This document shows positions 7,706 to 16,310 of a stretch of 64,000 bases of DNA, in pieces; the first letter of the stretch is position 1, and each line of letters opens with the position of its first letter. The notes below the pieces were generated by a model. It did not search any database. It worked only from the letters and a program-made list of their open reading frames with translations, and was not told the DNA's origin. Position numbers and translations under genes: made by a program. The DNA lies in the NCBI GenBank assembly GCA_021850505.1, contig JAJZLW010000122.1, positions 13,248 through 77,247 on the forward strand, given 5' to 3'. Source of the stretch: Thermoplasmata archaeon. Its GTDB lineage: Archaea > Thermoplasmatota > Thermoplasmata > Thermoplasmatales > Thermoplasmataceae.

Positions 7706-8629
7706 TCAGGGGGCTTTTGCTCCAGATTTAACTGAAGAAATTGAAAGATTCCATTCTGGATTTGATTCAGACACCTTTGAAACAATACCTATGAATGGGT
7801 TAATCATGAATTCCGGAAGATAGAATTCCATCGATATAATGTCATTTTCCATCATTTCACTTATGCCTGTTGCAACTATTCTTTCCCTGACGCACCCATT
7901 AAGTATTTCCTTTATAATTTCAGTTGCATATGTTGTTTCGAATGCATGATCATCCGGAACTGGATCCTTTATTTCCCGAACGGATACGCCATCATTTTTT
8001 ACCACAAACCCAGATAGATCCATCAGGGAGAGTGGCATCTTAAGTCTCTTAAACCATTTGTTTCCGAGCAGCTTATTAATCTCCTGAGAAGTTTCAACTG
8101 GTGGCCTGACACTCAGCATCACATAACTTAGAGGCATGATATTTTTCAACAATTCAGTTATCGAGCTGTCGACATTTCTTGGCCCAAAATATTCTATCTT
8201 CGCGGGTAAATGGGAAATTTCATTCAATATAACGTCTGAAACATTCTGTAAAATCGAGTGGTTGAAGATTATGTTAACGTAAAACGTCCCATTCTGCAGC
8301 ATTATAATGTCAAGAACGGAGGATTTCATTCTAATAATCTTTAAACATGCCTCGGCAAATTTTTGGGTTCCTTCATCCACGATCCTCTTTATTGTCCACA
8401 TGTCGCCATTCTTCTCAGCGTTGAACTCCTGCAGGAATATACTCCCTTCACGTGTTTCAGAAACTCTGAGCGGAAAATAGTAAATTAGGTTGATAGACCC
8501 ATCTTCTATAAATGCCCCAATATGGCCTGAAACTGAGAACTTCTCTGAGTACTGGGCAAGTTTAGTTGCTGGTTTGGTAGATAATGTAATACAGTAATCC
8601 AAGTAGACCTGTGTGTAATCAGATTGCAT
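7706..8629 (-). CDS. uncharacterised 307-residue protein
   Basis: I do not recognise this protein. It is soluble-looking, with no signal peptide or membrane helix. Alternating hydrophobic segments suggest two or three alpha/beta modules of roughly 100 residues: one near residues 30-85 (SINLIYYFPLRV), one near 105-160 (TFYVNIIFNHSILQN), and one near 250-300 (DIISMEFYLPEFMINPF). The spacing hints at repeated ferredoxin- or PAS-like folds, but this is only pattern reading. It is a single gene, convergent with the JAMM gene. A TTTAAAAAG-type TATA box on the minus strand (about 8652-8660) lies 25-30 bases before the ATG, which fits a nearly leaderless transcript. Confidence 0.7.
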   Translation of the reverse strand: MQSDYTQVYLDYCITLSTKPATKLAQYSEKFSVSGHIGAFIEDGSINLIYYFPLRVSETREGSIFLQEFNAEKNGDMWTIKRIVDEGTQKFAEACLKIIRMKSSVLDIIMLQNGTFYVNIIFNHSILQNVSDVILNEISHLPAKIEYFGPRNVDSSITELLKNIMPLSYVMLSVRPPVETSQEINKLLGNKWFKRLKMPLSLMDLSGFVVKNDGVSVREIKDPVPDDHAFETTYATEIIKEILNGCVRERIVATGISEMMENDIISMEFYLPEFMINPFIGIVSKVSESNPEWNLSISSVKSGAKAP

Positions 8630-8772
8630 ATTTAAGCGTCAAGACAGAATCAGTTTAAAAAGATTTTGATACAATGGGTGAGTGGAAAATATAGTATATT
8701 CGGCAACTGAGTCATTTTGTACCAATATCATCTGGCTTTCAATAATAAAGTGTTCTGGCTTTTAGATTGTGT

Positions 8773-8912
8773 TTACCATACTTTGGTTGGAGCGTATTGT
8801 TCAGTTTTTATTGCCTTAGTTAGCCTATTCTCAAGGGTAACTTCGCCGAGAATTTATCCGTAAAACCTTCGGCAGAACTTTCAATCAGGTGCGCCCATGA
8901 TTTTTTCGCCTT
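8773..8912 (-). pseudogene. possible decayed coding remnant in the 8630-8941 intergenic region
   Basis: The 312-base gap before the citrate synthase stop holds no intact gene. On the minus strand two open pieces read like one broken protein: a piece from 8912 to 8820 (KAKKSWAHLIESSAEGFTDK...) ends at a stop, and a piece in another frame from 8823 to 8773 (LTKAIKTEQYAPTKVW) follows directly. Weaker coding-like text continues to about 8700. It could be the tail of a dead transposase or another lost gene; the family is not identifiable by eye. Confidence 0.25.
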
Positions 8913-8941
8913 TTAATGAAGCAAAGTGGATTCACAAAAAA

Positions 8942-10006
8942 TCATAATTTCCGGTCTGTTGGCCCAATGTATTTAGCAAGAGGTCTGATCAGCTTGTTGT
9001 TTGAAGTCTGCTCAAGATAATGCGCAATCCATCCAAACACTCTTGAAGATGCGAAGAGTGGGGTGTATAAAGGCTCAACAATTCCTATTTCATGCAGGTA
9101 AAAAGCACCGTAATAATCAAGATTGGCAGGCAACTTTTTTGTGTCCCAAAGATAATCTTCAATAGCGGTTGCTATCTTGAATCTCTCAGTGCTTCCAATT
9201 ATCTTTCGAAGTTCCTCCTTAATGAATTGCGCTCTCGGATCCTTTGTTTTGTAAACCCTGTGGCCAAATCCCATTATTAACTGTTTCCTGTCGAGTCTTT
9301 CCTTTACAAATGAAATACCCTCCTCTTCATCCTTAAATTTAAGGAGATATGAAAGTATCTCTGCGTTTGCTCCACCATGAAGCGGTCCCTTCAATGTTGA
9401 TATGGCCGCGTTTATCGCAGATGCCGGATCGGTTGCAGTTGAAGCAGCAACCCTTAATGCAAAGGTAGAAGCATTGAACTCATGCTCCATATACATTATC
9501 ATTATTTTTTCAAGCATTGCAGCCTTTATCTCGTTTTCTTCTCCGGTGAAGAGATAATACATCCTTTTTGACAAATTATTATGATTCTGGTTCAAATAGG
9601 TGAGTCCGTTTGCGTTTCTATAACTATCGGAAGCCATTACAGGAATCTGTGCAGCTATTGCCAGAAGCGTGTCAAGAGCATTTTCAGAATGAACCTGGAT
9701 TGCAGACGTAAGTGTCCTCAAAGAAACCATTACATTCTTTTCCTTTAATATTTCAATTACCCTCCTGAGTTCAGGAATCGGTTTCGAGTATGAAAATAAC
9801 TTATCTTCAAACTCAGATAATAAGTGTTTGTCAGGCAATTCACCATATACAACAAGATATGCTATCTCAGCGAAAGACCTATGCCGTGCGAGATCGACTG
9901 CCCTGTATCCCCTGTATACGAGATTCCCTTCTGGATCTGTTGTTGCTATTGAAGTCGAATCTACTATAACACCGGTTAACCCTTTAGGAACTTCCATTTC
10001 ACTCAT
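8942..10006 (-). CDS. prpC: 2-methylcitrate synthase / citrate synthase
   Basis: It condenses propionyl-CoA (or acetyl-CoA) with oxaloacetate. The fold is the short archaeal/Gram-positive type, about 354 residues. Signature elements are the N-terminal GLTGVIVDSTSIATTDPEGNLVYRGY, the histidine region LKGPLHGGANAEIL, the second catalytic His in IMGFGHRVYKTKDPR, and the later acidic DYYGAFYLHEIG. I start at the ATG at 10006, which overlaps the prpB stop by 8 bases and has GGTGA upstream; the longer open frame lies within prpB. The preference for propionyl-CoA is inferred from its place in a prpD-prpB-prpC operon. It may also serve the oxidative citrate cycle, since family members are often dual. 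Confidence 0.88.
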   Translation of the reverse strand: MSEMEVPKGLTGVIVDSTSIATTDPEGNLVYRGYRAVDLARHRSFAEIAYLVVYGELPDKHLLSEFEDKLFSYSKPIPELRRVIEILKEKNVMVSLRTLTSAIQVHSENALDTLLAIAAQIPVMASDSYRNANGLTYLNQNHNNLSKRMYYLFTGEENEIKAAMLEKIMIMYMEHEFNASTFALRVAASTATDPASAINAAISTLKGPLHGGANAEILSYLLKFKDEEEGISFVKERLDRKQLIMGFGHRVYKTKDPRAQFIKEELRKIIGSTERFKIATAIEDYLWDTKKLPANLDYYGAFYLHEIGIVEPLYTPLFASSRVFGWIAHYLEQTSNNKLIRPLAKYIGPTDRKL

Positions 10007-10892
10007 GTTTTTCACCATATATTTCTTTATCTTCTCTTTCATAATCGTAATAGCCAATGAGATCGTAGTATTCTTCACGGCTCATCATATCATTTAAAAT
10101 ATCTTTCTGGGTGCCTTCAGAATACAACCTTTCGTAAGCATTTTTTGTACTCTTGAGGGCAGTTCTGAATGCAGTGAGTGGAAATATTACGGCATTGTAA
10201 CCTATCTCTTTTAAATCTTTAACCGAGAGAAGAGGGCTTCGCCCAAATTCTGTCATATTTGCAAGCAACGGTGTTTTGATTTCACGACGGAATTTCAAGA
10301 ATTCCTCCCTGTTTTCCAGGGCTTCAGTGAATATCACGTCGGCCCCATTCTCAGCATAAATGGCTGCCCTTCTTATTGCATCCTCTATTCCATTTACCGA
10401 TCTGGCATCAGTTCTTGCGATAATACAGAATGACTCGTTAACCCTCGATTTCACTGCGGCCTTTAATTTATGAATCATTTCGACCTCACCAACAAGTTTC
10501 TTCCCGGATAGATGGCCACATTTCTTTGGTAACTGCTGATCCTCTATGTGGATAGCAGATGCCCCGGCCGCCTCCAGAACCCGGACTGTCCTGGAAACAT
10601 TCAGGGGCTCACCAAATCCAGTATCTGCGTCAACAATGAGTGGACTCCTTGTAACAGCTACGACCTTCCTGGTTTCATCAGCCAGTTCAGAAAGTGTTGT
10701 GAATGAAAGATCTGGAATGCCCATTACACCTGCCACGCCTGATCCTGAAAGATAAAGTGTCTTAAAACCAGCCCTTTCCGCCTGAATCCCAGTTATTCCG
10801 CTGTAAACACCGGCAGCTGTTATAAAACCACTTTTAAGCTGCTTCCTTAATTCGTCCGGACCCAGGTTGAGGTTGTCCCTAATTATTGACAT
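9999..10892 (-). CDS. prpB: methylisocitrate lyase (PrpB)
   Basis: It splits 2-methylisocitrate into pyruvate and succinate. The isocitrate lyase/PEP mutase TIM barrel is evident: GVYSGITGIQAERAGFKTLYLSG near the start, LIVDADTGFGEP (metal-binding Asp residues), IHIEDQQLPKKCGHLSGK with the catalytic KKCGH loop, and IIARTDAR. The end, YYDYEREDKEIYGE, is also typical of the family. At 297 residues it has the size of PrpB rather than the longer isocitrate lyases. It overlaps prpD by 14 bases and prpC by 8, the signature of a translationally coupled operon for propionyl-CoA breakdown. Confidence 0.93.
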   Translation of the reverse strand: MSIIRDNLNLGPDELRKQLKSGFITAAGVYSGITGIQAERAGFKTLYLSGSGVAGVMGIPDLSFTTLSELADETRKVVAVTRSPLIVDADTGFGEPLNVSRTVRVLEAAGASAIHIEDQQLPKKCGHLSGKKLVGEVEMIHKLKAAVKSRVNESFCIIARTDARSVNGIEDAIRRAAIYAENGADVIFTEALENREEFLKFRREIKTPLLANMTEFGRSPLLSVKDLKEIGYNAVIFPLTAFRTALKSTKNAYERLYSEGTQKDILNDMMSREEYYDLIGYYDYEREDKEIYGEKHE

Positions 10893-12204
10893 CAGAAAGA
10901 ATCTCCATTATTTCACCAATCTGTCTGTTGTCGATGCTCCTTACTGCCTTGATTATATTATCACAATCGTCTTCTGGCATTAATTTAAGGCCTTTTGCAC
11001 GCAAATCATCCCATGAAAATGGCCTGCTGAAATAACCCTTTGGATCAAGGAGATAGTCTTCTATAACGCCTTTGTCTGTATCTATTTTTATCCTGAATGG
11101 AAGATGCTCCGGGTATTTTTCATCGATATCTTTTGTGACTGTAAAATCAATTTTATCGATAAGAGAAATTATTGATGGATCATTCAGGTAAGCCTGACTG
11201 TATGAATCAGGGGTTGGTTCTCCATACAGTAGTGTATACGCAATAAGATAAGGCATACTGTGATCCGCTGTTTCTTTTGTCTTAGGGCGTTTCTTTTCTG
11301 GATCCTTTATTATGATTCTGTCAGCAACTGAAAACGTATCCACACGGATTCTTTTTATATTTCCATTCAGCTTTCCTCTGATCCTGGAACATGTCTCAAC
11401 AGCGCTCATTGCATGGTATTCAACCGGATAATTTTTTATCATTGTCTTTTTGATCCTTTCGATTTCCAGATGGAGATCAAAAATACCTGAAACCTGTTTG
11501 AAAAAACCGAATTCGCCATCAAATATGTTAGAGGGACCTGACACACCGGACATGGCGAGTTCCAGTGCAAAGACTGAATTCCTCGCGGCATTGGATGCAG
11601 TAAGACCCTTCCACATGCTTAATTCACCAGCCCTTGTCTGTCTCAGACTAATATTATTGTTTATGGCGAGACTTATACAATTTTCAAATGAACTTTCGTC
11701 AAGGTCAGCAAGATCAGCCAACCCTGCAGAGCTTGATAATGATATGTAAGTAACATGATCCCAGCCTCTGTCCCTGATTGAGACAGCATCAGAAAGTCCG
11801 CATACCACAGAATATGATAATGCCAGTGAATCAAGCAGTTTACTTCCGCTGGCCTGAAGAGCCTCTGCAGCTGCAATCAGTGGTGGAATATTATCAGAAG
11901 GATGAAGGGCCTCCTTTGAAAGATAAGTGTCATTGTAGTCAAGATATCTTGTCATAGAACCATTTAACATCGTGGATACAGATATCTCAGCTTTCTTATT
12001 CGTAAAGTAAATGGTAGAATTATATTTTCCATGGGAAGGAGACAGCACATTTAACTCCCTTGAAACGGGATCAGAATTCCTAGCTGCATAGGAGACAAAG
12101 AATGAATCAACAATCCTCTTTTTAAGTTCATCCTTTATTTCCGTTTTATTGAGAGAAGAGATCTTCTTTGAAAAATCGTAGATTCTCCGCACAGTAGAAT
12201 CCAT
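10879..12204 (-). CDS. prpD: 2-methylcitrate dehydratase (MmgE/PrpD family)
   Basis: It dehydrates 2-methylcitrate to 2-methyl-cis-aconitate in the methylcitrate cycle. The protein has 441 residues. It opens with the helical N-terminal domain (RIVDSFFVSYAARNSDPVSREL), then LNGSMTRYLDYNDTYLSKEALHPSDNIPPLIAAAEAL, where the D-Y-x-D and HPSDN segments mark the PrpD active site. Later come KNYPVEYHAMSAVE and DHSMPYLIAYTLLYGEP, both family landmarks. It is the first gene of the operon; a short A/T-rich region before 12204 would hold the promoter. Iron-independent PrpD enzymes need a separate isomerase or aconitase for the next step, and none is encoded here. Confidence 0.92.
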   Translation of the reverse strand: MDSTVRRIYDFSKKISSLNKTEIKDELKKRIVDSFFVSYAARNSDPVSRELNVLSPSHGKYNSTIYFTNKKAEISVSTMLNGSMTRYLDYNDTYLSKEALHPSDNIPPLIAAAEALQASGSKLLDSLALSYSVVCGLSDAVSIRDRGWDHVTYISLSSSAGLADLADLDESSFENCISLAINNNISLRQTRAGELSMWKGLTASNAARNSVFALELAMSGVSGPSNIFDGEFGFFKQVSGIFDLHLEIERIKKTMIKNYPVEYHAMSAVETCSRIRGKLNGNIKRIRVDTFSVADRIIIKDPEKKRPKTKETADHSMPYLIAYTLLYGEPTPDSYSQAYLNDPSIISLIDKIDFTVTKDIDEKYPEHLPFRIKIDTDKGVIEDYLLDPKGYFSRPFSWDDLRAKGLKLMPEDDCDNIIKAVRSIDNRQIGEIMEILSDVNN

Positions 12205-12244
12205 GGACTATAATCGCTGAAATGAATATAAAGAGTTTCAGCCT

Positions 12245-13261
12245 TTACTGAGAAACTAATGGACTTCGAGAAACCCAGAAGGTGGTCTGATAATGCCATA
12301 TATTCGGGGAATATGACTTAACTCGCTCACTGGCAAGCACCTTACCATAAACCCCGTATTTACTGAGTATTTCAAGTAAATTATTGGTGTAACTTTTAAT
12401 GTTTTCTCTTTTAACAAGGTGATGCATGATTATCTTCCCGGGGTCTCTAATATTCAAGATGGCATGTCCAATATAATCATGTGAATCAAAGTGACCCATT
12501 ATTACGATGTCTGCCTTTCTATCCAATAGAACATCTCTGCAATCCCTATTAAATATCTCGAATTTTTCAAGGACTTTGTTATTCTGTATGTTCATCCTGA
12601 GATAATGGAAAGAGTCCGGGTTTATTTCAGAGGCAAATATAATGTCTGGATGCCCATATTTGGCAATAGGTATAGAGAAGTAACCTATTCCAGCAAACAT
12701 ATCGAATACGATTTTCCCTGACGCATCTATGCCTCTCATAGATGTCCTGACATTTACATTCCCCGGAGAAAACATGATTCTCGAAGGATCGAATGTAAAA
12801 TAAACTCCGTTTTCCAGATGTGTAATATCCCCGCCTGGACCATAGAGGATCTTAAGAGACGGTTTTCTCATCTTACCTTCTATTCTACCGGTTAATGCAT
12901 ATATTGTCCTTACCCTCAGAGCATTAGCGAAAAGAAATCCAACATCAGTTTCGTGGTTTCCACTGTAATTTATTATGGCACAATCCCCAAGTTTAACCCA
13001 CTTCCTTGGTATTTCTCCTGCTGGAATCCCGAGCTTGAGCATTTCTGGAATTATTGGCTTAATTGGACTTTCAATAATTCGTCTTTCAGGGAAATCAATA
13101 TCAACTATTTCAAGACCCGGAACAGTTCGGTCTGCTGCAAGCGGCGCATATATGTGTGATGAATCAGATATAATTTTGTGGGTTTTGTCGATCACTTTTT
13201 GCGCAAATAATCTTTTAAGGATTTTATCTGCATCACCTCTTTCTATTATGACAGCACGCAT
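12245..13261 (-). CDS. taw2: Taw2-type wyosine-pathway enzyme (Trm5/Tyw2 fold)
   Basis: This is a class I SAM-binding protein of the Trm5/Tyw2 group acting on tRNA-Phe position 37. The SAM loop reads VFDMFAGIGYFSIPIAKYG (about residue 190), followed by ASEINPDSFHYLRMNI. At the place where Trm5 methyltransferases have a Pro-rich NLP/NPPY-type motif, this protein has IVIMGHFDSH; the MGH/MGY form marks Tyw2-type aminocarboxypropyl transferases that make the C7 side chain of wyosine. I therefore favour Taw2 over Trm5. The ATG at 13261 follows GGTGG; four codons upstream is only a GTG. The promoter lies back-to-back with that of hemL. Confidence 0.75.
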   Translation of the reverse strand: MRAVIIERGDADKILKRLFAQKVIDKTHKIISDSSHIYAPLAADRTVPGLEIVDIDFPERRIIESPIKPIIPEMLKLGIPAGEIPRKWVKLGDCAIINYSGNHETDVGFLFANALRVRTIYALTGRIEGKMRKPSLKILYGPGGDITHLENGVYFTFDPSRIMFSPGNVNVRTSMRGIDASGKIVFDMFAGIGYFSIPIAKYGHPDIIFASEINPDSFHYLRMNIQNNKVLEKFEIFNRDCRDVLLDRKADIVIMGHFDSHDYIGHAILNIRDPGKIIMHHLVKRENIKSYTNNLLEILSKYGVYGKVLASERVKSYSPNIWHYQTTFWVSRSPLVSQ

Positions 13262-13299
13262 TACAGGTACCACCAGTTCATTTCAATTACGGAATTGCT

Positions 13300-13327
13300 T
13301 TCAATTTTAATAAAATGTCATTTAAAC
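13300..13327. promoter_or_regulatory. divergent promoters for taw2 (minus) and hemL (plus)
   Basis: On the minus strand a TTTTATTAAAATT box (about 13300-13312) predicts a taw2 transcript starting near 13280. On the plus strand ATTTAAACC (13319-13327) predicts a start near 13350, just before the hemL ATG at 13357. The two boxes are less than 10 bases apart, so binding to one may hinder the other. Confidence 0.5.
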
Positions 13328-13356
13328 CTTAAATGTATCACGGTAATTTCAGGACT

Positions 13357-14628
13357 ATGTCAAAATCCTCCGATCTCTACAATGATGCCAGGTTTATTTT
13401 TCCGGGCGGCGTTAACTCGCCGGTCAGATATTATGAGCCATACCCAAGATTTATCGAACGTGGCAGTGGATCTGAAATATGGGATGTTGACGGAAGAAGG
13501 TATGTTGATTACTGCCTTGCCTATGGCCCCCTTGTCTTAGGACACAGCCATCCTTCTATGGAGGATGCTTTAATTGAAGCATCTAAAACCGGCATAAATT
13601 TTGGTGCACCCACAAATGTTGAAAATAATCTCGGTAAGATGATAGTAGATAATGTTCCTGCCATTGAAAAGATAAGATTTGCCTCCAGCGGAACAGAGGC
13701 AACAATGCATGCGATAAGACTATCCAGATCATATAACAGGAAGAAAATTATAATAAAGGTAGAAGGTGGTTTTCATGGTTCTCACGATTACGCACTTATA
13801 AAGGCGGGCAGCGGTGCTTTAACACACGGTATACCCTCTTCTCCTGGTATACCTGAAGAGGTGGGAAAAACTGTCATGATCGCAGAATACAACAATATAG
13901 AAAGTTTCAGGAGCATCATCAATGAGCATAGAAAAGAAGGAATTTCAGCTGTGATTATGGAACCTGTCCTGGGAAACACCGGTGTCATTCCACCAAGGGA
14001 GGCTTTTCTAAAAGAATTGGCGGAACTTTTGATCAAAGACGATATTCTCCTGATATTTGATGAGGTTATAACAGGATTCAGGTTCAAATTTGGATGCTAT
14101 AGCTCGATTGCTGGTGTCAAGCCAGATATAACGACACTTGGAAAAATTATTGGTGGTGGCCTACCAATCGGTGCCATTGGTGGAAGAGATGATATAATGA
14201 ACCTTGTTGCACCTGAAGGGAAAACCTACCTTGCAGGTACATTTTCAGGAAACAGGCTTTCGATGATGGGGGGGTTCAATACGCTGATGGAATTGAAGAA
14301 ATTGGATTATCATTCTCTCAACAAAAAAGTTGATAATCTAACGAAGAGGATCTCAGATATACTTTCAATATATGATTCTGGTACCATTAACTCCTGCGGT
14401 TCAATGTTCCAGATCTTCTTTGGCACCAGAACGATCGAAAAATATTCTGATGCTTTAAAGGCCGACTCTAAGAAATTTAATAGATTTTTTAATTTTGCAC
14501 TCGATCATGGATTATATATCCCACCAAGCACGTTCGAAACGAATTTTGTAAGCTTCGTGCATAAGGAAGAACAACTTGAAATGTTCTCTGAGGTTCTGGA
14601 GATGTTTTTAAAAAATGAAAAATCTTAG
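13357..14628 (+). CDS. hemL: glutamate-1-semialdehyde 2,1-aminomutase
   Basis: A PLP enzyme that converts glutamate-1-semialdehyde to 5-aminolevulinate in the C5 route to tetrapyrroles. Visible landmarks are FPGGVNSPVR at the start, FASSGTEATMHAIRLSR, the helix IIKVEGGFHGSHDY, LIFDEVITGFR, and the PLP-lysine region TTLGKIIGGGLPIGAIGG. The length of 423 residues is standard. I choose the ATG at 13357 rather than 13333 because the TATA box at 13319-13327 would put the transcript start after 13333. The next gene, hemC, begins inside its last codons. The glutamyl-tRNA reductase gene (hemA) that supplies its substrate is not in the window. Confidence 0.95.
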   Translation: MSKSSDLYNDARFIFPGGVNSPVRYYEPYPRFIERGSGSEIWDVDGRRYVDYCLAYGPLVLGHSHPSMEDALIEASKTGINFGAPTNVENNLGKMIVDNVPAIEKIRFASSGTEATMHAIRLSRSYNRKKIIIKVEGGFHGSHDYALIKAGSGALTHGIPSSPGIPEEVGKTVMIAEYNNIESFRSIINEHRKEGISAVIMEPVLGNTGVIPPREAFLKELAELLIKDDILLIFDEVITGFRFKFGCYSSIAGVKPDITTLGKIIGGGLPIGAIGGRDDIMNLVAPEGKTYLAGTFSGNRLSMMGGFNTLMELKKLDYHSLNKKVDNLTKRISDILSIYDSGTINSCGSMFQIFFGTRTIEKYSDALKADSKKFNRFFNFALDHGLYIPPSTFETNFVSFVHKEEQLEMFSEVLEMFLKNEKS

Positions 14629-15502
14629 AATTGGAAGCAGAGGCAGCAAGCTTGCTTTGATTCAGGCAAATATGTTGAAGGATCATTTAGCATCGTCAGG
14701 TGTAGATTGCACAATCGTGACTATTGAAACGATGGGTGATATCGACAAAACGACACCAATAAGCAGCATGAAATCTGTTGGCGTATTTGTCTCAGAACTC
14801 AACGATAGAATTTTATCTGGAGAAATAGATGCTGCAGTGCACAGTGCTAAAGACATACCTACCTTTCTTCCCGAAAGCATTGAGATATCCTCTGTCTTGA
14901 AAAGAGGGGATGTTAACGATGCCCTGGTTGCAGAACATCCACTGAATCAAATCGAATCCGGGCAGGTAATTGGGACCTCAAGTGTCAGGAGGGAGTATGA
15001 ATTGAGAAATATCAGACCGGATCTTAAGGTTTCAAGCATCAGGGGAAACATAGATACGAGGATATCCAAGGTACTGAAAGGCGATTATGCAGGAGTAATA
15101 GTCGCTAAAGCTGCCATTGAACGAATGCAGTATAAAGGAAATTATTTTGATCTTGATCTTTCCACTTTTCCGCCTGCTGCAAATCAGGGTATAATTGCGA
15201 CTACGGCGAAAAAGAATAGCGAGGCGGCAAGGATTCTTAAAAAGACAACAGACAGCAATACAAATTTAATAATGTCCATGGAAAGGACTGTCCTGGAGAA
15301 AATGCATCTTTCATGTAATGATCCTGTTTCCATCTATATTTCTGGAACTGAAGAGAAGAATGCATTCATCAGGGTTTACTCACTTAAGGGTCATGATTTC
15401 ATAGAGAGATCAGCGGTGGTTAAAGATCTAAAGGATCTGGAAAAATTAATTGATGAGATAAGAAATTCAATTCCGGAGAGTTACGGTTACAAATGGAGAT
15501 AG
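14615..15502 (+). CDS. hemC: hydroxymethylbilane synthase (porphobilinogen deaminase)
   Basis: It joins four porphobilinogens into hydroxymethylbilane. The N-terminal lobe begins RIGSRGSKLALIQA, with the catalytic Asp in DAAVHSAKDIPTFLP. Domain 2 shows GTSSVRREYELRNIRPDL and IRGNIDTRISK. The PAANQGIIA motif follows. The dipyrromethane cofactor should attach to the Cys in HLSCNDPVSIY (about residue 232), where most enzymes read GGCxxPxG, so the local sequence is divergent but the Cys is kept. Length is 295 residues. It overlaps hemL by 14 bases and hemD by 10, so the three genes are one operon. Confidence 0.95.
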   Translation: MKNLRIGSRGSKLALIQANMLKDHLASSGVDCTIVTIETMGDIDKTTPISSMKSVGVFVSELNDRILSGEIDAAVHSAKDIPTFLPESIEISSVLKRGDVNDALVAEHPLNQIESGQVIGTSSVRREYELRNIRPDLKVSSIRGNIDTRISKVLKGDYAGVIVAKAAIERMQYKGNYFDLDLSTFPPAANQGIIATTAKKNSEAARILKKTTDSNTNLIMSMERTVLEKMHLSCNDPVSIYISGTEEKNAFIRVYSLKGHDFIERSAVVKDLKDLEKLIDEIRNSIPESYGYKWR

Positions 15503-16233
15503 TTCGTCCCTTCATAATTACAACCAGACCAGAGAAGAAATATACATCTGTTTCTGGAGACTGTTTTGAAGTTGTGAATATTCCTGTCACTGAAGTGCAT
15601 ATTTCAAGCAGAGTTGAAGAAGTAAAGGAAGAACTGATTCAGTTTAATCCCGATGTAATTGTATTAACAAGCTTTACAGGAAGTAAAATTTTAATGAGTC
15701 TTGGAATAAGCGGGAATTTTAAATTTATATGCATAGGTGAAAAAACCGCCTTGCCCCTTATAGATTCTAGTCTTGATGTACAGATACCTGAAGAGAAAAA
15801 TTCCTATGGTCTCGCAGATTATATAGAAAGATATGTAGATAAATCAGATAAAATTGCACTATGCAGAAGTGAACAGCACGATAATTATATCGACACTTTT
15901 CTAACAAAAAATGGATATGTCTTTAAGAATTTCACACTCTATTCCCTGACCGCGATTCCATTTGATAGTATAATCAATTATATTGAAATGAGGAATTGCA
16001 TGGGGATACTGTTCACCTCATCTCTGGAAGCAAAGGTAGTGAACGAGTTTTTGCTGAAGAAACACAAATCGGATGTTCTAAACCATAAAAAAGTGTTCTC
16101 AATAGGAAAAATGACTTCGAATACTTTGAAAAAATATAAAATTAAGACTGAAACTATGGAGTCCGAATCAAATTTTGAAGAACTTTTAAAGGAGATTACA
16201 AAAAAATACTGTAGTAGCGGGGAATGGATTTGA
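15493..16233 (+). CDS. hemD: uroporphyrinogen-III synthase
   Basis: It closes hydroxymethylbilane to uroporphyrinogen III with ring D inversion. HemD proteins vary strongly, and the call rests on the two-lobed alternating alpha/beta pattern, the segments DVIVLTSFTGSKIL and MGILFTSSLEAKVVNEF (each a Thr/Ser-rich turn after a strand), length (246 residues), and position directly after hemC with a 10-base overlap. The final residues SSGEWI and the TGA stop are read from DNA that on the other strand is the 3' part of the initiator tRNA gene (overlap of 19 bases). Changes in that end are therefore constrained by the tRNA. Confidence 0.85.
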   Translation: MEIVRPFIITTRPEKKYTSVSGDCFEVVNIPVTEVHISSRVEEVKEELIQFNPDVIVLTSFTGSKILMSLGISGNFKFICIGEKTALPLIDSSLDVQIPEEKNSYGLADYIERYVDKSDKIALCRSEQHDNYIDTFLTKNGYVFKNFTLYSLTAIPFDSIINYIEMRNCMGILFTSSLEAKVVNEFLLKKHKSDVLNHKKVFSIGKMTSNTLKKYKIKTETMESESNFEELLKEITKKYCSSGEWI

Positions 16234-16289
16234 ACCATTGATCTACGGGTTATGAGCCCGTCGGGATTTCCTAACTACCCTACCCCGCT
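16215..16289 (-). tRNA. initiator tRNA-Met (CAU)
   Basis: Read on the minus strand: acceptor AGCGGGG pairs with CCCCGCT, anticodon arm ACGGG-CTCATAA-CCCGT with anticodon CAT, T arm AATGG-TTCAAAT-CCATT, discriminator A. The A1-U72 pair and the three G-C pairs flanking the anticodon loop are the identity marks of archaeal initiator tRNA rather than elongator Met. No intron is seen and CCA is not encoded. The 3' end overlaps the last 19 bases of hemD on the other strand. Confidence 0.93.
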
Positions 16290-16310
16290 TTCTAACGGAA
16301 TCCCACAGAG

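Noticed and set aside
10007..10078. Longer start for the citrate synthase
   Set aside because: It would overlap prpB by about 80 bases and adds a Lys-rich stretch absent from the family; the ATG at 10006 has GGTGA upstream.
13333..13356. Earlier ATG for hemL
   Set aside because: The TATA box at 13319-13327 would place the transcript start after this codon.
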